Shown piece by piece: positions 1 to 7,700 of a stretch of 56,691 nucleotides of DNA. The notes beneath the pieces were generated by a model. It searched no databases. It saw only the letters and a list, made by a program, of their open reading frames with translations, and was not told the DNA's origin. The first letter of the stretch is position 1, and each line of letters opens with the position of its first letter. A program made the position numbers and the translations under genes. The stretch comes from Bacteroidota bacterium (GTDB lineage Bacteria > Bacteroidota > Bacteroidia > UKL13-3): positions 1 to 56,691 of the forward strand of contig CANGGG010000010.1 in NCBI GenBank assembly GCA_947453415.1, written 5' to 3'.

Positions 1-20
1 CGGACAGACAGAAGAGCTAC

Positions 21-152
21 CGATAACAGCACATTTGCAATAGGCGGGGTTTCGTGCTCCGCAGACAGTTTAGAGGTAGCCGAAAGTTTTGTGCTCCGCA
101 TAAAGTTCAGTGGTAAAAATCCCGCCCATCGCAAATCTGCAAAACGTTATGG
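21..152 (+). repeat. attC-like site 1 (integron recombination site)
   Basis: Imperfect palindrome of 132 nt. The left end is CGATAAC (21-27) and the right end GTTATGG (146-152), matching the R''/R' arrangement of attC. The inner arms ATTTGC..GGCGGG and CCCGCC..GCAAAT pair, separated from the ends by unequal short spacers, with a partly structured ~70-nt middle. At the two imperfect positions the top strand gives A.C mismatches while the bottom strand gives G.T wobbles, so the bottom strand folds better, as known for attC. The element repeats at 1502 and 2303 with compensatory changes in both arms. It would be the attC of a cassette lying mostly left of the window. Confidence 0.8.
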
Positions 153-1631
153 GAAAGGCTGTAATATTTGCATCCGATAATCAAGAAAAAACAATCAAAA
201 AGTAAAATATGAAAACAAAATTAATACTACTTCTACTAACAGTAATTTCAATTAATAATCTCTTCGCACAAGACACATTACGAGTTCTTTTTTTAGGGAA
301 CAGTTATACATCCTATAACAATTTACCCCAACTTGTGCAGAGTCTTTCCGGTTCAGCCGGAAAAACGCTAATCATCGATTCCAATATGCCAGGCGGAATG
401 ACCGTTTCAGGTCATGTCAATGATGCCACCTCTATCGCTAAAATAAGTCAGGGCAACTGGGATTATGTTGTCATTCAAGAACAAAGCCAAATACCCAGTA
501 TTGATTATTATCGATACAACGATATGTATCCTGCTATGACAAGTTTAAAATTACTTATTGAACAATACAATCCTTGTGCGAAAATAATCACTTATATGAC
601 TTGGGGCAGACGATTTGGTGGTCAGCAATGTGATCCAACAAACACCTATTGTAGTCCGGTGTTTGTTGATTTTAACCATATGCAGGATTCGTTGACAAGT
701 GCTTATACTGAAATAAGTGATATGCTAAATATTCAATGTGCTCCAGTTGGAGTCACTTGGCAGAATGTTTTGAATGACACAACATTGATTCTACATAGCA
801 ATGACAATAGCCATCCAAATATAGACGGTAGTTATGTTGCAGCGTTAAGCATTTACAGTTCTATTTGGAAACAGCCCTCAATCGGTATTGCATTCAATGC
901 CGGATTAACCCAGTCTCGTGCACTATATTATCAACAGATGTCCGATAATACCATATATAATAGCCAAAATGATTGGAACTTAACTATTAATAATCCGCTT
1001 GCAAACTTTAGTTATTCGACAAATGGCAACATCGTAACATTTACCAATACATCTTCTTTTAACATGAATAGCCCACTGAATTATTTCTGGGATTTTGGGG
1101 ACGGGAACACATCAGTTTTAGAAAATCCAAACCACTCCTACTCCTCAACTGGGATTTACTCAGTAAATTTAATTGTTACGGATTGCATTTTTTCAGACAC
1201 TGCGAGCTTTACTGTTCAATTAGGCACAACTGGTATTCATGAAAATGAAATTTATCAAATACGGATATATCCAAATCCTACAAACTCGTACTTAAATTTT
1301 GATTATGGCAAGGTCATAAATGGTTATAATTTGATTATTAAAAATATCTTCGGGCAACAAGTTTTTCATAAAACAATCACTTCACAAACTGATTATCTGA
1401 ATTCATCGAATTGGGGTGGTAACGGACTATATTTTGCCCATATCATTGACTCGCAAGGAAACACCATTGAAATAAGAAAAATTATACTTCAATAGCCCAT
1501 CCCATAACAGCACATTGGCAATAGGCGGGGTTTCGTTACCGCTTGACAGTTTTGTGGTAGCCGAAAGTTCAGTTCTCCGAACTAACTTCTGTGCTGAAAA
1601 GCCCGCCCATCGCCAATCTGCAAAACGTACG
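147..1631 (+). mobile_element. Integron-like gene cassette 1
   Basis: Unit between the cut points (G^TT) of attC-like sites 1 and 2. It starts TTATGGGA, and its own attC opens with TCCCATAAC at 1500-1508, the exact 9-nt reverse complement of GTTATGGGA at 146-154. This pairing between the start of a cassette and its own attC is what circular cassette integration produces. It contains one gene (209-1495) that ends directly before the attC, the standard cassette layout. No promoter with a clear TAnnTTTG box was seen in the 60 nt before the gene. Confidence 0.78.
209..1495 (+). CDS. Secreted SGNH-hydrolase-like protein with PKD domain and T9SS type A sorting domain
   Basis: A signal peptide (residues 1-21, ending FAQ) is followed by an SGNH/GDSL-like domain. 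The block I motif GNSYT with candidate nucleophile Ser32 is at residues 30-34, and a DNSHPN motif supplies candidate Asp199/His202. A PKD-type domain with the WDFGDG signature covers about 262-335. A T9SS type A C-terminal domain starting at IYPNPT closes the protein. By family knowledge it is probably an esterase or carbohydrate deacetylase exported to the cell surface; the substrate is unknown. The nearest recognisable family is the DUF4886-like SGNH proteins. It is the only gene of cassette 1 and its stop lies only about 6 nt before the attC-like site. The export signals show that its host must be a T9SS-bearing Bacteroidota. Confidence 0.85.
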   Translation: MKTKLILLLLTVISINNLFAQDTLRVLFLGNSYTSYNNLPQLVQSLSGSAGKTLIIDSNMPGGMTVSGHVNDATSIAKISQGNWDYVVIQEQSQIPSIDYYRYNDMYPAMTSLKLLIEQYNPCAKIITYMTWGRRFGGQQCDPTNTYCSPVFVDFNHMQDSLTSAYTEISDMLNIQCAPVGVTWQNVLNDTTLILHSNDNSHPNIDGSYVAALSIYSSIWKQPSIGIAFNAGLTQSRALYYQQMSDNTIYNSQNDWNLTINNPLANFSYSTNGNIVTFTNTSSFNMNSPLNYFWDFGDGNTSVLENPNHSYSSTGIYSVNLIVTDCIFSDTASFTVQLGTTGIHENEIYQIRIYPNPTNSYLNFDYGKVINGYNLIIKNIFGQQVFHKTITSQTDYLNSSNWGGNGLYFAHIIDSQGNTIEIRKIILQ

Positions 1632-1637
1632 TTACCT
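1502..1637 (+). repeat. attC-like site 2
   Basis: Second copy, 136 nt, from CCATAAC (1502-1508) to GTTACCT (1631-1637). The arms ATTGGCAATAGGCGGG and CCCGCCCATCGCCAAT pair over 16 positions. The T-to-G change relative to site 1 is compensated on the other arm. The two top-strand A.C mismatches become G.T wobbles on the bottom strand. Four extra bases (GTAC) lie before the right end compared with the other copies. Confidence 0.82.
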
Positions 1638-2428
1638 GCAAGGCTATGACGAACCAAACGTATAAACAAACAGACAAAAAATGGACGAAATACTAAGACT
1701 AACATTACCAATTTATTTTATAATTTACTTCGGACTTGCATTCGTTTTAAAAAGTGTAATTGTTGCAAGACGAATTGGAAAAAATCCGCTTGTGTTACCA
1801 AAAGACGACAGTGCATTTGGACTAATCGGACTTTATTTCAAACTGACACTTATTGCTATGTTTATTTATGTTTTAGCTTATGCTTTTTTCCCGACTTGGC
1901 ACGACAACTTTTTGCCAATTATCTTACTTGACAATTTAACTGTTAAATATATCGGACTTGGACTTTTGACAGTCGCACTTGCTTGGACAATTATAGCACA
2001 AGGACATATGAAAAATTCTTGGCGAATAGGTATAGACACTGAAACGAAAACAGAACTTGTAACGACAGGACTTTTTGGACTTTCAAGAAACCCAATATTT
2101 TTTGGTATGATTTTAAGTTTGCTTGGGCTATTCTTGACAACACCAAACGCATTGACAGGGCTTTTTCTGGTTTTAGGTTATATTCTTATTCAAATTCAAA
2201 TCAGACTTGAAGAAGAGTTTTTAACCAAAGAACACGGACAAAAATATGAAGCATACAAGCAAAAAGTAAGACGACTAATATGACACGAAAAGAAAGCCCA
2301 GCAGGTAACACGGGTTTGGCAAAAGTGGCGGTTCAGTGCTCCGCAGACACATTTGTGTTTAATCAAAGTTTGGTTCTCCGCATCAACATTTGTGGTGAAA
2401 ATCGCCACCTTCGCCAAGCCCGAAAACG
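1632..2428 (+). mobile_element. Integron-like gene cassette 2
   Basis: Unit between the cut points of attC-like sites 2 and 3, starting TTACCTGC. Its own attC opens GCAGGTAAC (2301-2309), the exact 9-nt reverse complement of GTTACCTGC (1631-1639). It carries a single gene (1681-2283) in the same orientation as cassette 1, with 17 nt between stop codon and the 9-nt end. The register of the end match is the same as in cassette 1. Confidence 0.78.
1681..2283 (+). CDS. Isoprenylcysteine carboxyl methyltransferase (ICMT)/PEMT-like membrane methyltransferase
   Basis: A 200-residue integral membrane protein with about five hydrophobic segments. The C-terminal half has the ICMT/phospholipid methyltransferase signature: SWRIGID, then SRNPIFFG near residue 135, then RLEEEFL near 175, followed by GQKYEAYKQKVRR. 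Members of this family use S-adenosylmethionine to methylate lipid-linked or isoprenoid-like substrates at the membrane; bacterial substrates are mostly unknown. The start is ATG directly after an A-rich stretch, usual for this genome. It is the sole gene of cassette 2. True isoprenylcysteine chemistry is not implied, since protein prenylation is not expected here. Confidence 0.85.
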   Translation: MDEILRLTLPIYFIIYFGLAFVLKSVIVARRIGKNPLVLPKDDSAFGLIGLYFKLTLIAMFIYVLAYAFFPTWHDNFLPIILLDNLTVKYIGLGLLTVALAWTIIAQGHMKNSWRIGIDTETKTELVTTGLFGLSRNPIFFGMILSLLGLFLTTPNALTGLFLVLGYILIQIQIRLEEEFLTKEHGQKYEAYKQKVRRLI

Positions 2429-2434
2429 TTAGTA
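2303..2434 (+). repeat. attC-like site 3, last of the visible array
   Basis: Third copy, 132 nt, from AGGTAAC (2303-2309) to GTTAGTA (2428-2434). Arms CGGGTTTGGCAAAAGTGGCG and CGCCACCTTCGCCAAGCCCG pair over 20 positions with only wobble-type differences. The arm sequence differs strongly from sites 1 and 2 while pairing is kept, so structure rather than sequence is conserved. No TGTACTAAC start of a further attC is seen downstream of the next gene, so the array appears to end here. Confidence 0.8.
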
Positions 2435-2478
2435 CATTAAACTGTTAACTCCCCCTTTTGTTCCTTTAAAATATGACA

Positions 2479-2507
2479 TTGTGTTTTAAAATAATATTAT
2501 ACATTTG
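2479..2507 (+). promoter_or_regulatory. Bacteroidota-type promoter (-33 TTG, -7 TACATTTG)
   Basis: TTG at 2479-2481 is followed after 18 nt by TACATTTG (2500-2507), an exact match to TAnnTTTG. The predicted transcript starts near 2513, about 15 nt before ATG 2529. This excludes the in-frame TTG at 2505, which lies inside the -7 box, as the start codon. Confidence 0.7.
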
Positions 2508-2528
2508 AATTTCAATAGTATAATTTTT

Positions 2529-4661
2529 ATGAAACATTTAACTTTTACTCCATTAGCTTTATTCTTTAATAAAAAAATAAGCCTAGTATTTACGTTTGTT
2601 TTGTTGTTTGCTGCTAACATTTTTTCCCAAAATAGTTGTGAAGCAAACTTTTCTTATACTTTAAACCAAAGCAGCAAAACGGCAGTGTTTACAAACACAT
2701 CTGTGGGTACAGGTTTAATTTATATTTGGACTTTTGGCGACAATACAACATCGTCAGCTGCAAGTCCAACTAAAACCTTTAGCGCCTTTGGAACTTACAC
2801 AGTTTGTTTAACTATTACCAAATCCGATTCTTCGTGTTACCATACTCGTTGTAGCACATTAGTGATTGCCGCCCCGTGCCAATCTACTTGGACTGTTGCT
2901 ACCGCAACAGGAAATAACTTAAGTAAAAACTTTGCAAGTAATAATACTAGTTTAGACTATAATTACTTTTGGTCTTTTGGTGATGGAATTAATTCGGACT
3001 CCAAAACTCCTAACCATGTATACTCGCATGCTGGCAGGTATAAAGTATGTTTAAGAGTAACAAAAAAGGACTCGAGTTGTACTACTCAAACCTGCGATAG
3101 CATAACAGTTTCTGCCAATACCACAACTCCTTGTGTTGCTACTTGGACCGTTACTTCAAATCCAAACACCTTGCCTTTTGCTAGGTATTTTACGAGCACA
3201 AGTACCAGTAATGATTTTTCATATTATTGGACTTTTGGTGATGGTTCTTCGTCAGATTCTAAAACACCAAATCACACTTATTTGATTGCAGGAAAATACC
3301 GCGTATGTTTAATGGTTACAAAAAAAGATTCTACCTGCTCAAGCACTATTTGCGACAGTGTAACTATTGGTACTGTTGGCTGTAACGCCAATTGGACTTT
3401 ATATACTGATAGCATCAATACTTTGAAAAAATATTTTGCCAGTGCTAGCACAAGCAATGATTATAATTATTGGTGGTCGTTTGGCGATGGAATTAATTCG
3501 GACTCCAAAACTCCTAACCATGTATACTCGCATGCTGGCAGGTATAAAGTTTGTTTAAAAGTTAGTAAAAAAGATTCAAGTTGCACATTAACAGTATGCG
3601 ACAGCATTACTGTTAATGCAGCTTTAGGTTGCGAAGCAAACTTTACATTTACCAAAACTGGTAGAGAAGTACATTTTACAAATACTTCAATTGGCACTTT
3701 TACTAGAACTATTTGGCGCTTTGGCGATAGTTTAAGTGCTGACCAAAACTCACCTACTCATACCTTTAGTAACAACGGAACTTTTAACGTTTGTTTGTAT
3801 ACTTACCGCATTGCCAATGGTGATACTTCTTGCCGTTCTAGCCGTTGTTATAATATTACTGTTACCAATTTAACCAATAGTTGCGTAGCTAGTTTTACTT
3901 ATGGCGTTAATCATTTGCAAAGACGATTAGAAGTAAACAGCACTGCTACAGGAAGTAATTTATTATACCGTTGGTCGTTTGGTGATGACAGCACTTCCAA
4001 TTTATTGCATCCTGCAAACCATATTTATACTCATAATGGAGTTTACAGAGTCTGTTTATTAGTTATAAATGCTTTAGATACAAATTGCAGAAGTGAATAT
4101 TGCAGATTTATAAATGTAAATTACCACGATTCAAATATTATTCATTCAGAAATTCAAGCTGATTTTACTAAGAATACTACCAATCCATCAAACAATACAA
4201 TTCAGTTTGTAAATGCTTCGAGTGGTGCTATTAATTATTCGTGGGCTTTTGGCGATGGTTCTTCATCAACTGATGAAAACCCGCTTCACAGTTTTGAAAC
4301 CAATGAGTTTTATACTGTTTGTTTAACAGCATCGGGTCCAAACGGAATTGATGTATTTTGTAACAGTGTTTCGTCCGATAATTCAACTGCAGGAATAGCA
4401 AATGTAAATGCTTTTGAAACGTTAAGGGTTTATCCTAATCCATTTAATGAGGCGGTAAATATTGATTTAACAGTGAAAACCAATATAAGTATTACTGTTC
4501 AAATTACTGATATATCGGGAAAAACTATGGAAATTAAAAAGGTTGATTTGCCACCAGGGAATAACAATATTAGGTTTGAAACTAGCCATTTAAATAATGG
4601 AATGTATCTATTAACTATTTTAGGCGAAGGCTTGAACAAAAACTTTAAAGTAATAAAATAA
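2529..4661 (+). CDS. Surface protein with seven PKD-like repeats and T9SS type A sorting domain
   Basis: A signal peptide ends at IFSQ. Seven PKD-like units of about 80 residues follow, each with a W-(T/S)-FGD core. The first six carry a regular cysteine pattern (an N-terminal Cys, VCL, SC, C), suggesting disulfides in each unit. The C-terminal 75 residues start VYPNPF and form a T9SS type A domain. PKD domains are usually adhesive or spacer modules; no catalytic domain is visible. Units 2 and 4 share an exact 65-bp DNA repeat. The protein is likely a secreted adhesin-like or matrix protein. The start at ATG 2529 is chosen from the promoter and the signal peptide. A terminator follows. Confidence 0.87.
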   Translation: MKHLTFTPLALFFNKKISLVFTFVLLFAANIFSQNSCEANFSYTLNQSSKTAVFTNTSVGTGLIYIWTFGDNTTSSAASPTKTFSAFGTYTVCLTITKSDSSCYHTRCSTLVIAAPCQSTWTVATATGNNLSKNFASNNTSLDYNYFWSFGDGINSDSKTPNHVYSHAGRYKVCLRVTKKDSSCTTQTCDSITVSANTTTPCVATWTVTSNPNTLPFARYFTSTSTSNDFSYYWTFGDGSSSDSKTPNHTYLIAGKYRVCLMVTKKDSTCSSTICDSVTIGTVGCNANWTLYTDSINTLKKYFASASTSNDYNYWWSFGDGINSDSKTPNHVYSHAGRYKVCLKVSKKDSSCTLTVCDSITVNAALGCEANFTFTKTGREVHFTNTSIGTFTRTIWRFGDSLSADQNSPTHTFSNNGTFNVCLYTYRIANGDTSCRSSRCYNITVTNLTNSCVASFTYGVNHLQRRLEVNSTATGSNLLYRWSFGDDSTSNLLHPANHIYTHNGVYRVCLLVINALDTNCRSEYCRFINVNYHDSNIIHSEIQADFTKNTTNPSNNTIQFVNASSGAINYSWAFGDGSSSTDENPLHSFETNEFYTVCLTASGPNGIDVFCNSVSSDNSTAGIANVNAFETLRVYPNPFNEAVNIDLTVKTNISITVQITDISGKTMEIKKVDLPPGNNNIRFETSHLNNGMYLLTILGEGLNKNFKVIK
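2982..3046 (+). repeat. 65-bp exact direct repeat, copy A
   Basis: Bases 2982-3046 are identical to 3486-3550. Both encode the DGINSDSKTPNHVYSHAGRYK stretch of PKD units 2 and 4; the copies are 504 bp (168 codons) apart and in frame. Confidence 0.9.
3486..3550 (+). repeat. 65-bp exact direct repeat, copy B
   Basis: Second copy of the repeat at 2982-3046, inside PKD unit 4 of the same gene. The bases flanking it diverge, pointing to recent gene conversion or segmental duplication. Confidence 0.9.
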
Positions 4662-4667
4662 TTAATA

Positions 4668-4701
4668 TAAAAAACTGCAACCTAAACCTTGCAGTTTTTT
4701 T
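4668..4701 (+). terminator. Rho-independent terminator
   Basis: AAAAACTGCAA, an 8-nt loop (CCTAAACC), then TTGCAG and a run of seven T. It lies 7 nt after the PKD-repeat gene. Confidence 0.85.
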
Positions 4702-4753
4702 GTTTTTATAATACAAGTGCACTAAATTTTTTAACAATTTAAAACTAAAAACT

Positions 4754-7700
4754 ATGGAAAAAATCTACAATTTAAAATTTACATTTAAACTAATTATTTT
4801 GTCAATTGTTTTGTCAATTAGTTCTAAAAATTATGCTACTCAGCTGAGTGGCTCTTACACTATTGATCCAGCGGGTACTGCAAGTACCACTGTTTTTCTT
4901 AACTTTTCTTCTGCCATAACTTACATGACTAGTGTTGGTACAAGAAGCGATGCTGGCCCTGCTAATAGTGGCACTTTAGGTGTTTCTGGTCCTGTAGTTT
5001 TTACGGTTGCACAAGGTGCTTATACCGAACAAATAGACATTCCCGCAATTACAGGTTCTTCTGCTACTAACACTGTTACATTTGATGGTGGAGCGGGAAA
5101 TGTATTAACCCGTATTTTACAATTTACAGCCACCAGTTCTACCGATGCACATACGCTGCGTTTTAATAGTTCAAGTTTTATTACCTTTAAAAACATTACC
5201 ATTAAGTCGCTTGGAACAAATGGAATTGGGGTGCATTTTTATTTAGCTGCTAACAATATTATTATCAAACAATGTTCGGTTTTAGTAAGTAATGCTTCTT
5301 CAACTACTACCCGAGGACTTGCAGCTACTAACTCTAATATTTCATCTACAGGAACAGGTTGCACATCAGCAGCAGGAACCGCATTTAATATTTTTATTGA
5401 CTCCAATTATATTGCAGGAGGTAACATTGGAATATTCTTGTCTTCATCTAGTAATACAAGCATTCCATTTAACTTTTATGTAAGATGGAACACCATTGAA
5501 AATGCATATTTAACAGGAATTGGAGCTTCATCGAGTAACGGTTACTTGCTTGAATCAAACTATATAAAAATGGCTGTTGGAAATACTACTAGCAAAGGAA
5601 TGCATCATTGCAATGGTTCTTCTTCTGGTATTCAATCCTATAAATTAATAAATAATGTTTTTGAAAATTGTGGGCAATATGGAATTCATTTCCAATCGAA
5701 CAATTCAAACACCAATACTTTATATCCAACTGTGGTGGCTAATAACTATTTCAAACCAACTTTTTCTAATGCTACAAGTTACGGAATGGATATGAGTCAA
5801 CCTAGAAATATGTTTGTTTTAAATAACACTGTTTTAATGAATGTAGCTGGTGGAAATGGAATAAACTTAGCTGCGTCTGCCGGTACAGGATGTAAATATA
5901 AAAACAACATTGTTGCTTTGCAAGCTGCAAATTCTACTGGCTTATGCTTTATATCTACTGGTGCTAACGTTGATAGTTGCGATTATAATGTGTTTATGAA
6001 AAACTCTACTACGAGTTTGAACATAGCCACCATTTTATCATCAACTTATACCAAAGCTAATTTCATTGGTGGCGGTGGATTTAACTTAAATTCTACCATG
6101 GAAGACCCTCGCTTATTATCTATTGCTGATCCAAAACCAGGTAATATTTGTCAAAAAGGGCAAATATCAGTTTATACTTTAAAAGATATCAATGGTTTAA
6201 CAAGACCAAATCCACCTCAAATTGGATGTGCGGAAGGTTTAGGCGGATTGTCCATTGATGCATCAGTAACTGCTTTTGTTCAACCGGTAAGTTATCCTTT
6301 ATCGAGCGGAGCTCAAAACGTTAAAGTAATTATTAAAAATTCCGGAAACTCTACACTAACTTCTATGAATGTTACTGTTTCCTTAGGTGGAACCAATACA
6401 AGCACTGTTTTATGGACTGGCACATTAGGTGCTTGTAGCGTTGATACTGTTACATTTTCTGGTAGCAACCAATTAACTTTTGTATCAGGTACAAACAACC
6501 TACGTGCTTGGGTTGATGCGCCAAATTTTATGGTTGATAGCAATGCAATAAATGATACTATTTCTAAAACATTTTGTACGCCTTTAGCTGTGGGAACATA
6601 TACTATTGGTACTGGTGGAAATTTTACAACGCTGAATGAAGTAGCAAATTTATTAAATTGTGGGGGTCTATCTGGTGTTGGGCCCACTGTTTTTAACTTA
6701 TTAAGCGGAACTTTTAACGAGCAGTTTGCATTGGGTTTAATACCGGGTGCTTCGGCTGTTAACACCATTACTTTTCAGTCGTTAGCAGGAAATGCAGACT
6801 CTGTTACAATTTCATATAACTCTGGAACTTCTAATAATTTTGTGGTAAGGTTAGCTGCTACTTCATTCGTTAAATTCAAGGATTTAAAATTACAGTCATT
6901 GAATTCTACAAGCGGAATTGTAATGGAATTGGCTGGTGTTATTTCAAATGATACAGTTACAAACTGTAAAATTTTAGCGCCAGTAACTGCTACAACTGCT
7001 ACCTCAATGGCTTTAATATATGCAAATGGTATTTCGGGTAAACTAAACTCATTTACCAATAATACATTTACCAATGGGTCTTATGGAATGTATTTTTATG
7101 GAAGTTCGTTAACACAATCAATTGATAGTAGTTTTATTGAAAACAATGTGTTTTCTGCTTGTTATTATATGACCATTGCTGCAAGCTATACTTCAAACTT
7201 AAAAATAAGGAACAATGTAATTGGCGGAAGTACATATACTTCAAATTATGCCATTTACTTTATAAATAGTGCCAATGCTTTTGAAATTAATAATAACAAA
7301 ATTACCAGTGCTGGTACTTCAGGTATTTATATGTCATCGGATAATGGAACTGCTACATTACTTGGGAACATTAGAAATAATACCATTTCTGGAGGCTACA
7401 CAAGTACTTATTATGGCATGTATTTGTCCTCTTGTACCTATATGAATGTATATAACAACAGTGTAATTGGAAACAGTACAGCTGCCGCCACAAACTATGC
7501 TTGCTATACACAATTTACTGCTACTACTGGAACTACCGTTGTGTTAAGAAATAATATTTTTAGCAATAACGCTACTGGAACTGCTATAACTGTTGCCTCT
7601 TTATATGTTTACAATACTTTATATTTAAACAGTAATTATAATAATTTGTATTGTGCTGGACCAAACTTAGTGAACGTGGCCACTCCTGCACTTACTCATT

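Noticed and set aside
1427-1711. 94-residue minus-strand open frame over attC-like site 2
   Set aside because: Its sequence is just the palindromic site read through; no conserved protein features. A similar one covers site 3 (2196-2417).
2505-2528. TTG start of the PKD-repeat gene at 2505
   Set aside because: The TTG is part of the TACATTTG -7 box, and the signal peptide starts at ATG 2529.
2982-3550. Direct repeats as a CRISPR array
   Set aside because: Only two copies, both in frame inside PKD domains of one gene; no regular spacers and no cas genes.
6313-6768. 151-residue open frame on the minus strand
   Set aside because: Lies antisense within the beta-helix gene, low-complexity Val/Thr/Pro-rich translation, no conserved motif; a composition shadow. 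The same holds for 6775-7074.
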